From assembly GCA_016709965.1 (NCBI GenBank), contig JADJLT010000006.1, forward strand, positions 62,001-126,000: DNA of 64,000 nucleotides. Reading direction: 5' to 3'. Positions 53,006 through 60,840 of this stretch are shown here, in pieces. Under the pieces are notes generated by a model. It was given only the letters and a program-made list of their open reading frames with translations, did not search any database and was not told where the DNA came from. The position numbers were made by a program, and so were the translations under genes. This DNA is from Betaproteobacteria bacterium. GTDB lineage: Bacteria > Pseudomonadota > Gammaproteobacteria > Burkholderiales > Rhodocyclaceae. The stretch's first letter is position 1, and each line of letters begins with the position of its first letter.

Positions 53006-54979
53006 ATGCAGTCAGGGTCTTTTTTCCCTGACGCATTTGCGGCACTGCTGACCATGCCCGAGACCCGCCAACCCATTCCGGTTTCCCTGCCCCGGCCCCA
53101 TCACCCGCTGGTGATGGTGGCCATGCTGGCACTGATCCTGATTACCGCATTGCTGGCCTACCGCGTGTCGGAGAAACAGGGGTTCGACCAGATGCGCGAC
53201 GAGGCAAGCCATCAACTGGACATTCTGGCGGCCGCCATCGACAGCGAGGTGACGCGGCACGCCTCCATTCCCAGTGCCGTCGAGCTCAATCCGGATGTCC
53301 TGGCCCTGCTGCGTGCGCCGCCCGGGCAACAGGCAGCGTTGCAGGCATCAGCCAACCAGTTCCTGCAAAAGCTGAACGATAGCCTGGGCGGGCCGGTGAT
53401 TTTTGTCCTCGACACCACTGGCCGGGTGGTTGCATCGAGTGACTGGATTTTCTCCGACAACCTGCTCGGTGCCGACTTGTCCTACATGCCCCTGTTTCGG
53501 GGCGCAATGGCCGGCGTACCGGGGCGGCACTATGCGGTGGATAAGGTGCGCAAGGAGCCGGGGTATTTTTTCGCGCTGCCGATTCGTGATGAACATCAGG
53601 ACTGGAAGGTGATCGGCGTCGCCGTGGTCAAATCCAGCCTGCACGAAGTGGAGCGGCGTTGGCTCGGCCAGGAGGCGCCGGCCTTGATTGTCGATGCCAA
53701 CGGTATCGTGTTGCTCGCCTCGCCGCCCGAGTGGCGCTATGCCACGCTGCAACCGCAAAGCCCCGACGTACTGGCGCGTATCAGCCGCGAGCAGTTTGCC
53801 GATCAACCGCTCGGCACCACCTCACTCGATATCGCCATCGATGCCGCGCAGGAAGGCAACGTGGTGCGCCTGTCGCGGCAGCTGAAAAGCGATACGGGGC
53901 CGCTCCAGGCGACCAAGTCCTATCTGGCCCTGAGTCGCCATTTGCCGGGAACGGCCTGGCGCATCATCGTCTTTTCCGATCTGCGGCCGGTCACCGTGCA
54001 AGCCACCACCCATGCTGCGCTGGCCGGGGCGGCGATCGGTTTCCTGCTGCTCTGGCTGCTCTTTCTGAGTCAGCGTCGGCGCTTGGCCAAGGGGAGGGAG
54101 GAGGCGCGCGCCATGCTTGAACGGGCCAACGAGGAACTCGAACGCAAGGTCGCCGCACGCACCGCCGACCTTTCCGAAGCCGTCACCGGCCTGCAGCGCG
54201 AAGTCGCCGAGCGCCAGCGCGCCGAGCAGACCCTGCGCGCCGCCCAGGATGAACTGGTCCAGGCCGCCAAGCTCGCCGTGCTCGGCCAGATGGCGACCGG
54301 CATCACCCACGAACTCAGTCAGCCGCTCGGCGCCATCCGTACACTGTCGGCCAATGCTGTTGAATTCATGCATCGCGGCGACCTCGCCACGGCGGAAAAG
54401 AATCTCGGTATTGTCGGCCAGCTGGCCGAGCAGGCGGGCGGCATCATCACCCCGCTCAAAACCTTTGCCCGCAAGTCGCCGGCCGTCTCGGTGGCGGTCG
54501 ATGTGGCGCAGGCGGTCGATGCGGCGCTCTTCCTGTTCGACGCCCGGCTGAAAAAGCTCAATGTCACGGTCAACCGGAATTTCGGGCCAAAATCAACAAT
54601 TGCCTGGTGTGACCAGAACCGGCTGCAACAGGTGCTGGTCAACCTGATCGGCAACGCCATTGACGCCATGGCCGACGAGCCGCACCGCAGCCTGAGCTTC
54701 AGCGTCGAGTCCGCCAGTTCCGGCCAGCTGGCCCTGGCCGTCAGCGACAGCGGCTTCGGCTTCACCGAAGAGGCGTTGAAGCACCTGTTCGAACCGTTCT
54801 TCACCACCAAGCAACCCGGCGAAGGGCTGGGTCTTGGTCTGACCATTTCACGCGATATCCTGCGTGACTTTGGCGGCGACCTGCTGGCCGGCCCGGCGCC
54901 GGGTGGCGGCGCACGCTTTGTCATCCTGCTGCCGGCCGTTCCGGCCCCTGCATCAGCGCTTAAAAAGGTAATGCCATGA
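53006..54979 (+). CDS. Sensor histidine kinase, DctB/AauS type
   Basis: This 657-residue membrane kinase has a helix at about 35-55, a large periplasmic double-Cache sensor (about 60-325), a second helix (about 333-352) and a coiled coil. The H-box is GITHELSQPLGAIRTL with the phosphorylated His at residue 435, and the ATPase domain ends in GLGLGLTISRDIL. The topology matches DctB. Next to a glutamate/aspartate transporter it most resembles AauS of Pseudomonas in context. The start could also be the Met at 53054. A copy of the dispersed repeat sits in frame between the two catalytic domains. Confidence 0.9.
   Translation: MQSGSFFPDAFAALLTMPETRQPIPVSLPRPHHPLVMVAMLALILITALLAYRVSEKQGFDQMRDEASHQLDILAAAIDSEVTRHASIPSAVELNPDVLALLRAPPGQQAALQASANQFLQKLNDSLGGPVIFVLDTTGRVVASSDWIFSDNLLGADLSYMPLFRGAMAGVPGRHYAVDKVRKEPGYFFALPIRDEHQDWKVIGVAVVKSSLHEVERRWLGQEAPALIVDANGIVLLASPPEWRYATLQPQSPDVLARISREQFADQPLGTTSLDIAIDAAQEGNVVRLSRQLKSDTGPLQATKSYLALSRHLPGTAWRIIVFSDLRPVTVQATTHAALAGAAIGFLLLWLLFLSQRRRLAKGREEARAMLERANEELERKVAARTADLSEAVTGLQREVAERQRAEQTLRAAQDELVQAAKLAVLGQMATGITHELSQPLGAIRTLSANAVEFMHRGDLATAEKNLGIVGQLAEQAGGIITPLKTFARKSPAVSVAVDVAQAVDAALFLFDARLKKLNVTVNRNFGPKSTIAWCDQNRLQQVLVNLIGNAIDAMADEPHRSLSFSVESASSGQLALAVSDSGFGFTEEALKHLFEPFFTTKQPGEGLGLGLTISRDILRDFGGDLLAGPAPGGGARFVILLPAVPAPASALKKVMP
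54564..54601 (+). repeat. Dispersed CGGTCAACCGG repeat, copy 6 (inside the sensor kinase gene)
   Basis: TCACGGTCAACCGGAATTTC, then GGGCCAAAATCAACAATT. The core is perfect and the CCAAAAT block is at the family spacing. It encodes VTVNRNFGPKSTI in the linker between the His-phosphotransfer and ATPase domains. Confidence 0.7.
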
Positions 54980-56295
54980 AGTCTACGCTTTCCGTTCTGC
55001 TGGTCGAAGACGACCCCAACGTTCGCCTCGGCTGCGAACAGGCCATGCAACTGGCCGGCATTACGGTTGATGCCGTCGGCTCGGCCGAAGAAGCGCAGCG
55101 CCGCCTGCGCGCCGGCTACCCCGGCATCGTGGTTACCGACATGCGCCTGCCGGGCATCGACGGCATGACGCTGCTGCGCTGGGTCGTCGAGCTCGACGCC
55201 GACCTGCCGGTGATCATCATCACCGGCCACGGCGACGTTACGCTGGCCGTCGAGGCCATGCGCAGCGGCGCCTACGATTTCATGCAGAAACCGTTCTCGA
55301 CCAGCGATCTGGTCGACGTCGTGCGCCGGGCGCTGGAAAAGCGCGAGCTGGTTCTCGAAGTCGACGCCCTGCGCCGCCGGCTCGACCATCGCGACAACCT
55401 CGAATCCCGCCTGATCGGCCGCTCGCCGCAGATGGCCAAGGTCCGCCAGTTGATCCTCGACGTCGCCGGGGCGGCCGTCGACGTGCTGATCTTCGGCGAA
55501 ACCGGCACCGGCAAGGAAATGGTCGCCCGCTGCCTGCACGACCTCAGCCATCCCGGCCAGCAGAATTACGTCGCGCTCAATTGCGGCGGCATGTCCGACA
55601 ACCTGCTCGACAGCGAACTCTTCGGCCACGAGCCGGGTGCCTTCACCGGCGCCCAGAAACGGCGCATCGGCAAGATCGAGTACGCCAGCGGCGGCACGCT
55701 CTTCCTCGACGAAGTCGAATCGATGCCGGTCAACATGCAGATCAAGCTGCTCCGCGTCCTGCAGGAACGGGTCATCGAACGGCTCGGCTCCAACCAGCAA
55801 ATCCCCGTTTCCTGCCGCGTCGTCGCCGCCAGCAAGGATGACCTCAAGCTGCTTTCCGACCAGGGAAAATTCCGCGCCGACCTCTACTACCGCCTCAACG
55901 TCGTGCGCATCGAACTGCCCCCGCTGCGCGAACGGCGCGAAGACATCCCGGCCCTCTACGACGAATTCCTGCTCCACGCCGCCAAACGCTACAACCGCCC
56001 GCCGCCACCGCTAACCTCCGAATACCTGCGCCGCCTCATGGCGCAAGACTGGCCGGGCAACATCCGCGAACTGCGCAACGCCGCCGACTGCCACGCGCTG
56101 GGCATCGGCCGCGACGCCATGGCCACCGGCAGCGGCGCCGCCCAATCGCTGACCGAAGCCGTGGAGAATTACGAACGCGGCCTCGTCGCCGACGAATTCA
56201 CCCGCCAGGAAGGCAACATCGCCCGCACCAGCGAAGCCCTCAAAATCGCCCGCACGACGCTGCACGACAAGCTGAAGAAATACGGGTTGATTTGA
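54976..56295 (+). CDS. Sigma-54-dependent response regulator, DctD/AauR type
   Basis: This 439-residue NtrC-family activator has a receiver domain with phospho-acceptor Asp55 (VVTDMRLPG), then an AAA+ domain with Walker A GETGTGKE, the sigma-54 contact loop GAFTGA and Walker B GGTLFLDEVES. A Fis-type helix-turn-helix follows at the C-terminus (NIARTSEALKIARTTLHDKL). It overlaps the kinase gene by ATGA. The sigma-54 promoters and dyads before the transporter and asparaginase genes make those its likely targets. Confidence 0.92.
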   Translation: MKSTLSVLLVEDDPNVRLGCEQAMQLAGITVDAVGSAEEAQRRLRAGYPGIVVTDMRLPGIDGMTLLRWVVELDADLPVIIITGHGDVTLAVEAMRSGAYDFMQKPFSTSDLVDVVRRALEKRELVLEVDALRRRLDHRDNLESRLIGRSPQMAKVRQLILDVAGAAVDVLIFGETGTGKEMVARCLHDLSHPGQQNYVALNCGGMSDNLLDSELFGHEPGAFTGAQKRRIGKIEYASGGTLFLDEVESMPVNMQIKLLRVLQERVIERLGSNQQIPVSCRVVAASKDDLKLLSDQGKFRADLYYRLNVVRIELPPLRERREDIPALYDEFLLHAAKRYNRPPPPLTSEYLRRLMAQDWPGNIRELRNAADCHALGIGRDAMATGSGAAQSLTEAVENYERGLVADEFTRQEGNIARTSEALKIARTTLHDKLKKYGLI

Positions 56296-56346
56296 TCGGC
56301 GGGTTCGGTTGAAGCGCAGCGGTGAGTCGGGGCTAAATGCCGCGAC

Positions 56347-56385
56347 AGGATTTCAATTTTGGCTGTTTTTTCCGGTTGACCGTGG
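56347..56385 (-). repeat. Dispersed CGGTCAACCGG repeat, copy 7 (intergenic)
   Basis: On the minus strand this reads CCACGGTCAACCGGAAAAAA, then CAGCCAAAATTGAAAT. It is a full consensus copy lying between the sigma-54 activator gene and the toxin-antitoxin promoter. Confidence 0.75.
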
Positions 56386-56406
56386 CATTTTGGATTGATC
56401 GGAATG

Positions 56407-56442
56407 TTGTTAAAGGACTGTAAAAAGACTATATTAAGTCCT
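56407..56442 (+). promoter_or_regulatory. Promoter and overlapping operator of the toxin-antitoxin pair
   Basis: TTGTTA (56407-56412) and TATATT (56430-56435) are 17 bases apart. Two inverted repeats overlie them: AGGACT-N17-AGTCCT (56414-56442) and GACT-ATATTA-AGTC (56427-56440), the latter centred on the -10 box. This is the expected layout for autorepression by the antitoxin. Confidence 0.75.
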
Positions 56443-56463
56443 CTGTCACCCAAGGTAAAACCC

Positions 56464-56739
56464 ATGCGCTACTCATCTCAAGTCAGGCCGATCAGCTACC
56501 TCAAGGCCAACGCCGCCGAGGTTCTGGCGCATTTGTCCGAACAGCGTGAGCCTTTGGTCATCACGCAAAACGGCGAAGCCAAGGCGGTGCTGCAGGATGT
56601 CGCGTCCTACGAAGAAACCCAGGAAACCCTTGCCCTGCTCAAGATTCTGGCGCTGGGCAACCAGGACGTCGAAGCCGGCCGGTTAAAGTCGGTCGCCGAC
56701 GTAGTGGCGCGCCTGCGCAACAAGCGGACGCTAGCCTGA
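56464..56739 (+). CDS. Phd/YefM-family antitoxin
   Basis: This 91-residue protein begins with the Phd/YefM DNA-binding fold (VRPISYLKANAAEVLAHLSEQ, then PLVITQNGEAKAVLQDVASYEE) and ends in a helical tail that should wrap the toxin. It represses its own promoter in related systems. The ATG at 56464 is chosen because the promoter -10 box lies at 56430-56435; a longer frame would cover the promoter. Its stop overlaps the toxin start (TGATG). Confidence 0.9.
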   Translation: MRYSSQVRPISYLKANAAEVLAHLSEQREPLVITQNGEAKAVLQDVASYEETQETLALLKILALGNQDVEAGRLKSVADVVARLRNKRTLA

Positions 56740-57080
56740 TGTCAGGCAAACCGCATCGCTACGAGGTTCTGCTCACTCGGGCGGCGGAGCAGGACCTGGA
56801 ATCCATCCATGACTACATCGCCGAGTTCGACTGCGTAGCCAACGCCAACTACGTTCTTGACCAGTTAATGGAGGTCGTCGATGGCCTGACGCATTTTCCT
56901 GAGCGCGGTAGCTATCCCAAGGAGTTGGCGGCGCTGGGCATCAAGGAGTACCGCCAGACCGCTTTCAAACCGTACTGGGTCATCTACCGCGTTGTTGACA
57001 GCCAGGTCGTCATCTACCTGATCATCGACGGCCGTCGCGACATGCAGTCGGCACTGGCTCGCAGGTTTTTCGGTGCTTGA
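56739..57080 (+). CDS. RelE/ParE-family toxin
   Basis: This 113-residue protein has the ParE/RelE fold pattern: YEVLLTRAAEQDLESIHDYIAE, then GSYPKELAALGIKEYRQTAFKPYWVIYRV and YLIIDGRRDMQSALARRFF. ParE members poison gyrase and RelE members cut mRNA; the sequence leans to ParE. It is coupled to the antitoxin. The module stands alone and may stabilise the surrounding accessory patch. Confidence 0.9.
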   Translation: MSGKPHRYEVLLTRAAEQDLESIHDYIAEFDCVANANYVLDQLMEVVDGLTHFPERGSYPKELAALGIKEYRQTAFKPYWVIYRVVDSQVVIYLIIDGRRDMQSALARRFFGA

Positions 57081-57153
57081 CCGGGAGTGTTCGGCTACAG
57101 AAAAAATGTAACCGTGGTGACCCTGGTTTTCTATTTCAGGTTAAGCGTAAACG

Positions 57154-57975
57154 ATGGCTGAGTACTATCTCGCAACTTCAAAAAATACCATTGACCTCTG
57201 GCTCGACCGACGCCTCCCTTATGAACCAAAAGGACCAATGTTGGCGGCAAGAGTGAAGCTTCGCGCAGCCATTCGCGAAATGCATGTGCCTCAGGGGGCA
57301 TTACTCTGCGCTACATATTCCTCGCTTGATAATACGTTCTGTGATGCCGAAAACGTATTGATATATAACGTTGGAACCGGGGCCTTCAAGGAAGCAACTG
57401 TTGGGGGGATTTTGTTCAAACGCATCCGCTCAGAACCAATGTGTGCTCCGAACGGTAGCCGATACAGCCATCATCACCAATACTCGTTCATCAACGCGCC
57501 AAGCCAGCCTTCCGGAAAAGACAGCTTCACATTCGCGTTTCCCTTGCTCGCAATCAATTCATCCACCAGTGTGCATCATGTCTGGTGGCGAGCTACGGAA
57601 GCCGCAGCAGTGCCACACCAACCTATTATTGGTCGATTCGCCATTCATATTGAGTTAAGAGTTGTGGAGGCCATCACCAACGTTGCTGGTGTTTTGAAGA
57701 AACTTCTCGACGGAATTATCTCGTCAATGCATTTTGATGCAGCCCCATCTCAACTAGCTATCCAGCGGCTATCAGCGCATTGCAAATGGAGTCAGGCGGA
57801 AATTGAAAAGCGACTTTGTTCGCCTCCAAATCCAATTCTTGGGAAGCGCCGAGTGATATACGAGTATCAACAGTTCGTAAAGTGGGATCCTGCGGACCAC
57901 TGGTGTGAAGATTGCACGCTAGTCGTAACTCGAGCAGACACTCCGTTGTGTGTTGTGACCTTGACGGAGTTGTAG
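57154..57975 (+). CDS. Protein of unknown function
   Basis: This 273-residue protein is not recognised. Two regions stand out: a conserved-looking segment at about 45-90 (GALLCATYSSLDNTFCDAEN, then VLIYNVGTGAF) and a Trp/Cys-rich C-terminus (WDPADHWCEDCTLVV). No signal peptide, membrane helix or nucleotide-binding motif is seen. Base composition and codon use are more AT-rich than the neighbours, suggesting transfer. It has a weak ribosome site and lies 73 bases after the ParE-type toxin. It could be a defence or phage-related protein, but nothing in the sequence shows that. Confidence 0.6.
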   Translation: MAEYYLATSKNTIDLWLDRRLPYEPKGPMLAARVKLRAAIREMHVPQGALLCATYSSLDNTFCDAENVLIYNVGTGAFKEATVGGILFKRIRSEPMCAPNGSRYSHHHQYSFINAPSQPSGKDSFTFAFPLLAINSSTSVHHVWWRATEAAAVPHQPIIGRFAIHIELRVVEAITNVAGVLKKLLDGIISSMHFDAAPSQLAIQRLSAHCKWSQAEIEKRLCSPPNPILGKRRVIYEYQQFVKWDPADHWCEDCTLVVTRADTPLCVVTLTEL

Positions 57976-58132
57976 TGCCCGCTATCGGTAGCTCGTCAAT
58001 TTGCGGCGCATGCCAAGCCAGTTGATCGAGCCGACGCCCTTCAGCAAACATCAGTCCCGACCTTATTCGACTTTAAATGGCGAATTTCTGTTGGAAACCA
58101 TGACGGCGTTTCCCTCCGAACACAGACGATGC

Positions 58133-58158
58133 CCCGGGACAGCGATTGCCGTCCCGGG
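58133..58158 (-). terminator. Stem-loop after the porin gene
   Basis: CCCGGGAC and GTCCCGGG form a perfect 8-base stem with a 10-base loop, 8 bases after the porin stop. No T-run follows on the minus strand, so it may act as an mRNA stabiliser as much as a terminator. Confidence 0.5.
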
Positions 58159-58166
58159 TACCCTGT

Positions 58167-59342
58167 TTAAAACCAGTACTGATACCCCAACGCCAGCCCG
58201 TAAGCTGAATCGCCCGGATTGACCGTGTAGTTGCCGGCCGAGCTGGTGCCCATCGGGACCAGGGCTGAGCCGGCGCTGTTCTTGTGGGCGGAGAAGATGG
58301 CGTAGATGGCGGATTGGGCGCCGATGTTTTCTACCCAGCCGATGGTGGCGACGCTGCCCTTGTTGTCGGGGTTGCTGTTCTCGGTCTTGCCTTCGCCGTA
58401 GGAGAGCAGCAGTTTGCCGGTGCCGGTCACGGCTGTGCGGCTGCCGACCATCCATTCATTGCGCGTCGTCTTGAGGCCAGCGTCCGGCGTCGTGACGGCA
58501 TGGCCATAGCCGGCGAGCAGCTTGGTTTTCATGATCTGGTAGCCGACGCCGATGAAGGCGTTTTCGGTTTTTGCTGTCGCGCTGCTCGCATGGTCATCAT
58601 CCTGGTAGGCGACGCTCATGTCGAAGGGGCCGTTTTCGTAATTGACGGCGAGGGCAATGGCGTCCGATGACCTGCCGGTTTCGCCGCCCAGCGCCAGCAT
58701 GAGGTTGGCGCTCAGCCCCCTGAATTTCGGGCTGGCATAGACCAGCGAGTTGTCGAAACGGGTGGAGCCGGTACTGACGTTGCCGTCGGTGGTCGGCGAA
58801 CCGTAACCCTGCTCGTAGGCGTCGTAATTGATGACGGCATTGTAGAGCGGCGAATACTGGCGGCCGGCGGTCAGGCGGCCGTATTTGCCTTCGATGCCGG
58901 CGAACGCCTGGCGGCCGAGCAGCCGCCCGCCCTGGGCCAGCGTGCCCTTGTTGAGGAAGATGCCGCTTTCCAGTTGAAAGACACCACGGACGCCGTCCGT
59001 GATGTCGGCGCCGCCCTTGACGCCGAGGCGGGTGCCGTTGAGGCCGCCGGATTCGAGCGACAGGCGGTCGCCCTTGCCGCCGCCGCTGTTGTATTCGGTA
59101 AACAGGTCGATTTTGCCGTAGACCGTGACGTTGGCGTTGGCGCCCAGCGACGAGTTGGAGAGGACCGGTGCCTTGCTGTCCGGTGCGGCGCGCGGCGCAG
59201 CCTTGGCCTGGGCCTCAAGCTGGGCGATGCGCTCCTGCATTTTTTGCATGGCGGCTTTCATGTCGTCGAGTTCGCCGGCCTGGGCGGGGGCGAAGGCCGA
59301 GCAGAGGCCGGCAGCGGTCATGGCGAGTACGAGTTTTTTCAT
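58167..59342 (-). CDS. Gram-negative trimeric porin
   Basis: This 391-residue outer-membrane protein has a signal peptide (MKKLVLAMTAAGLCSAFAPA, cleaved at AQA-G). A short coiled coil (about 25-45, LDDMKAAMQKMQERIAQLEA) leads to a beta-barrel that begins NVTVYGKIDLFTEY and ends in a C-terminal phenylalanine (GYQYWF), the BAM signal. The coiled-coil extension is an unusual addition to the standard betaproteobacterial porin. The ATG at 59342 is chosen from the signal peptide. It follows the asparaginase gene on the same strand. Confidence 0.9.
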   Translation of the reverse strand: MKKLVLAMTAAGLCSAFAPAQAGELDDMKAAMQKMQERIAQLEAQAKAAPRAAPDSKAPVLSNSSLGANANVTVYGKIDLFTEYNSGGGKGDRLSLESGGLNGTRLGVKGGADITDGVRGVFQLESGIFLNKGTLAQGGRLLGRQAFAGIEGKYGRLTAGRQYSPLYNAVINYDAYEQGYGSPTTDGNVSTGSTRFDNSLVYASPKFRGLSANLMLALGGETGRSSDAIALAVNYENGPFDMSVAYQDDDHASSATAKTENAFIGVGYQIMKTKLLAGYGHAVTTPDAGLKTTRNEWMVGSRTAVTGTGKLLLSYGEGKTENSNPDNKGSVATIGWVENIGAQSAIYAIFSAHKNSAGSALVPMGTSSAGNYTVNPGDSAYGLALGYQYWF

Positions 59343-59428
59343 GGTGCAATCCTGGATTCGAGGATAAGTGGGTCCCTGCCGGCATCGGCGATGCGGCATC
59401 GGTGTCTTGTCTGAAACGGGGGAGGCTG

Positions 59429-59447
59429 GGCGGGCGCAATGCCCGCC
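59429..59447 (-). terminator. Hairpin between asparaginase and porin genes
   Basis: GGCGGGC and GCCCGCC form a perfect 7-base stem with a 5-base loop, 30 bases after the asparaginase stop. It lacks a T-run. It may separate or attenuate transcription into the porin gene. Confidence 0.5.
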
Positions 59448-59476
59448 GCTGGTTTAGCGAGTCAAGCTAGGCTGGC

Positions 59477-60538
59477 TCAGTATTCCCAGAAGATGCGCTG
59501 GAGTTCCTTGCTGTCGCTGGTCTTGGTCAGGGCGACGGCGGCCAGGATGCGGGCCTTCTGCGGGTTCAGGTCGTGGGCGACGACCCAGTCGTACTGGTCG
59601 TCCGGCTGCTCGGCATTGCGCAGCACGAAACCGCCGGCATTGACGTGCGAGGAACGGATGATCTGGATGCCCTTGGCGCGCAGTTCGCGCAGGGCCGGGA
59701 CGACGCGGGCGGCGACCGAGCCGTTGCCGGTGCCGGCATAGACGATGGCCTTGGCGCCCTTGTCAGCCAGCGCCTTGGCGGCCGTGTCGGTCACGTTGCC
59801 GTAGCCATAGGCAATTTCAACCGGGGCCAGCACGTTGATTTTGTCGATGTCGAATTCAGAATTCGTGGTGTGGCGCTTGGCCGGCAGGCGGAACCAGTAG
59901 TTCTTGCCTTCGACCACCATGCCCAGCGCGCCCCACGGGCTCTTGAAGGCTTCGGTCTTGATGTTGATCATCTTGGAGACGTCGCGACCGCTGTTCAGCT
60001 CGTCGTTCATCGTGACCAGTACGCCCTTGCCGCGTGCATCCTGGCTGGCGGCAACGCTGACTGCGTTCGACAGGTTGAGCATGCCATCCGCCGAGAGCGC
60101 TGTGCCCGGGCGCATCGATCCCACGACGACGACAGGCTTGTCGGTATGGATAACCAGATTCAGGAAATAGGCGGTTTCTTCCAGCGTATCGGTGCCGTGG
60201 GTGATGACGATACCGTCCACGTCAGCTTGTTTGGCCAGTGCAGCGACACGCTTGCCGAGGGTGACCAGGTGTTCGTTGGTAAAGCTTTCCGATGCAATCT
60301 GGAATACTTGCTCACCGCGTACCTCCGCGATATCGCCCAAGGCGGGAAGCCCGGCGATCAGCTTGTCCACTGGCACCTTGGCGGCCTGGTAGGTTGCACT
60401 CTTGGCGGCGTCTGCGCCGGCGCCGGCAATCGTGCCACCGGTAGCGAGGACAACCACGTGGGGCTTGTCGGCGAAAGCTGGCAACGTCGCAAAAAAGCAG
60501 ACAGTCAGCAGCAGGCAGCGGGAAATAAGACGTTTCAT
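59477..60538 (-). CDS. ansB: Type II (periplasmic) L-asparaginase
   Basis: This enzyme hydrolyses L-asparagine (and often glutamine) to aspartate and ammonia in the periplasm. The 353-residue precursor has a signal peptide (CLLLTVCFFATLPAFA-DK), the first catalytic Thr in VVLATGGTIAGAG and the second in ITHGTDTLEETAYFL, with GSMRPGTALSADG. All are type II signatures. The aspartate produced is the likely substrate of the neighbouring gltIJKL-like transporter. It has its own sigma-54 promoter upstream. Confidence 0.95.
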   Translation of the reverse strand: MKRLISRCLLLTVCFFATLPAFADKPHVVVLATGGTIAGAGADAAKSATYQAAKVPVDKLIAGLPALGDIAEVRGEQVFQIASESFTNEHLVTLGKRVAALAKQADVDGIVITHGTDTLEETAYFLNLVIHTDKPVVVVGSMRPGTALSADGMLNLSNAVSVAASQDARGKGVLVTMNDELNSGRDVSKMINIKTEAFKSPWGALGMVVEGKNYWFRLPAKRHTTNSEFDIDKINVLAPVEIAYGYGNVTDTAAKALADKGAKAIVYAGTGNGSVAARVVPALRELRAKGIQIIRSSHVNAGGFVLRNAEQPDDQYDWVVAHDLNPQKARILAAVALTKTSDSKELQRIFWEY

Positions 60539-60593
60539 GGTTTCTCCTTGTCTGGGTATCTATGAAACCGGTGTCGGTTTCGCCATGTCTACT

Positions 60594-60611
60594 AGGCACG
60601 TGGCGTGCCAG
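60594..60611 (-). promoter_or_regulatory. Sigma-54 promoter of the asparaginase gene
   Basis: On the minus strand this reads CTGGCACGCCACGTGCCT, with GG and GC separated by exactly 10 bases. It shares CTGGCACG with the transporter promoter at 49724. It lies 56 bases before the asparaginase start. An inverted repeat AAACCG-GTGT-CGGTTT (60565-60580) follows in the presumed leader. Confidence 0.8.
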
Positions 60612-60715
60612 AGTTTCTGGCGATACCGGAGTTTTTATCTGGCTGATTTTATTGGGGTTATTGTTGACTGCAGGTGCGCCTTTGACGGCGTGCCGACGTT
60701 TGGCCGGTAATGGTG

Positions 60716-60729
60716 GTCGGCTTTCCGAT
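60716..60729 (-). promoter_or_regulatory. Activator dyad upstream of the asparaginase promoter
   Basis: GTCGGCTTTCCGAT has the same TCGG-N4-CCGA core as the site at 49606. It lies about 115 bases upstream of the sigma-54 promoter. The rest of the 300-base gap (60539-60838) holds no convincing gene. Confidence 0.6.
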
Positions 60730-60823
60730 GTGTTGGGCTTTCTCGGGATCGACTGGCAGTGCGTGCAGCGTCAAGCCGAATGTTTGGCCTGCAATCCCTG
60801 GTGAGCGGGATTGATGGATGCCC

Positions 60824-60840
60824 GAGGCGGTTATCGCCTC
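60824..60840 (-). terminator. Hairpin at the end of the PAP2 gene
   Basis: GAGGCG and CGCCTC form a 6-base stem with a 5-base loop and overlap the PAP2 stop codon. No T-run is present, so it is only a possible terminator. Confidence 0.4.

Noticed and set aside
60562..60804. 80-codon plus-strand frame with a hydrophobic stretch in the gap upstream of asparaginase
   Set aside because: It covers the sigma-54 promoter and dyad of the opposite gene, lacks a ribosome site and matches nothing known.
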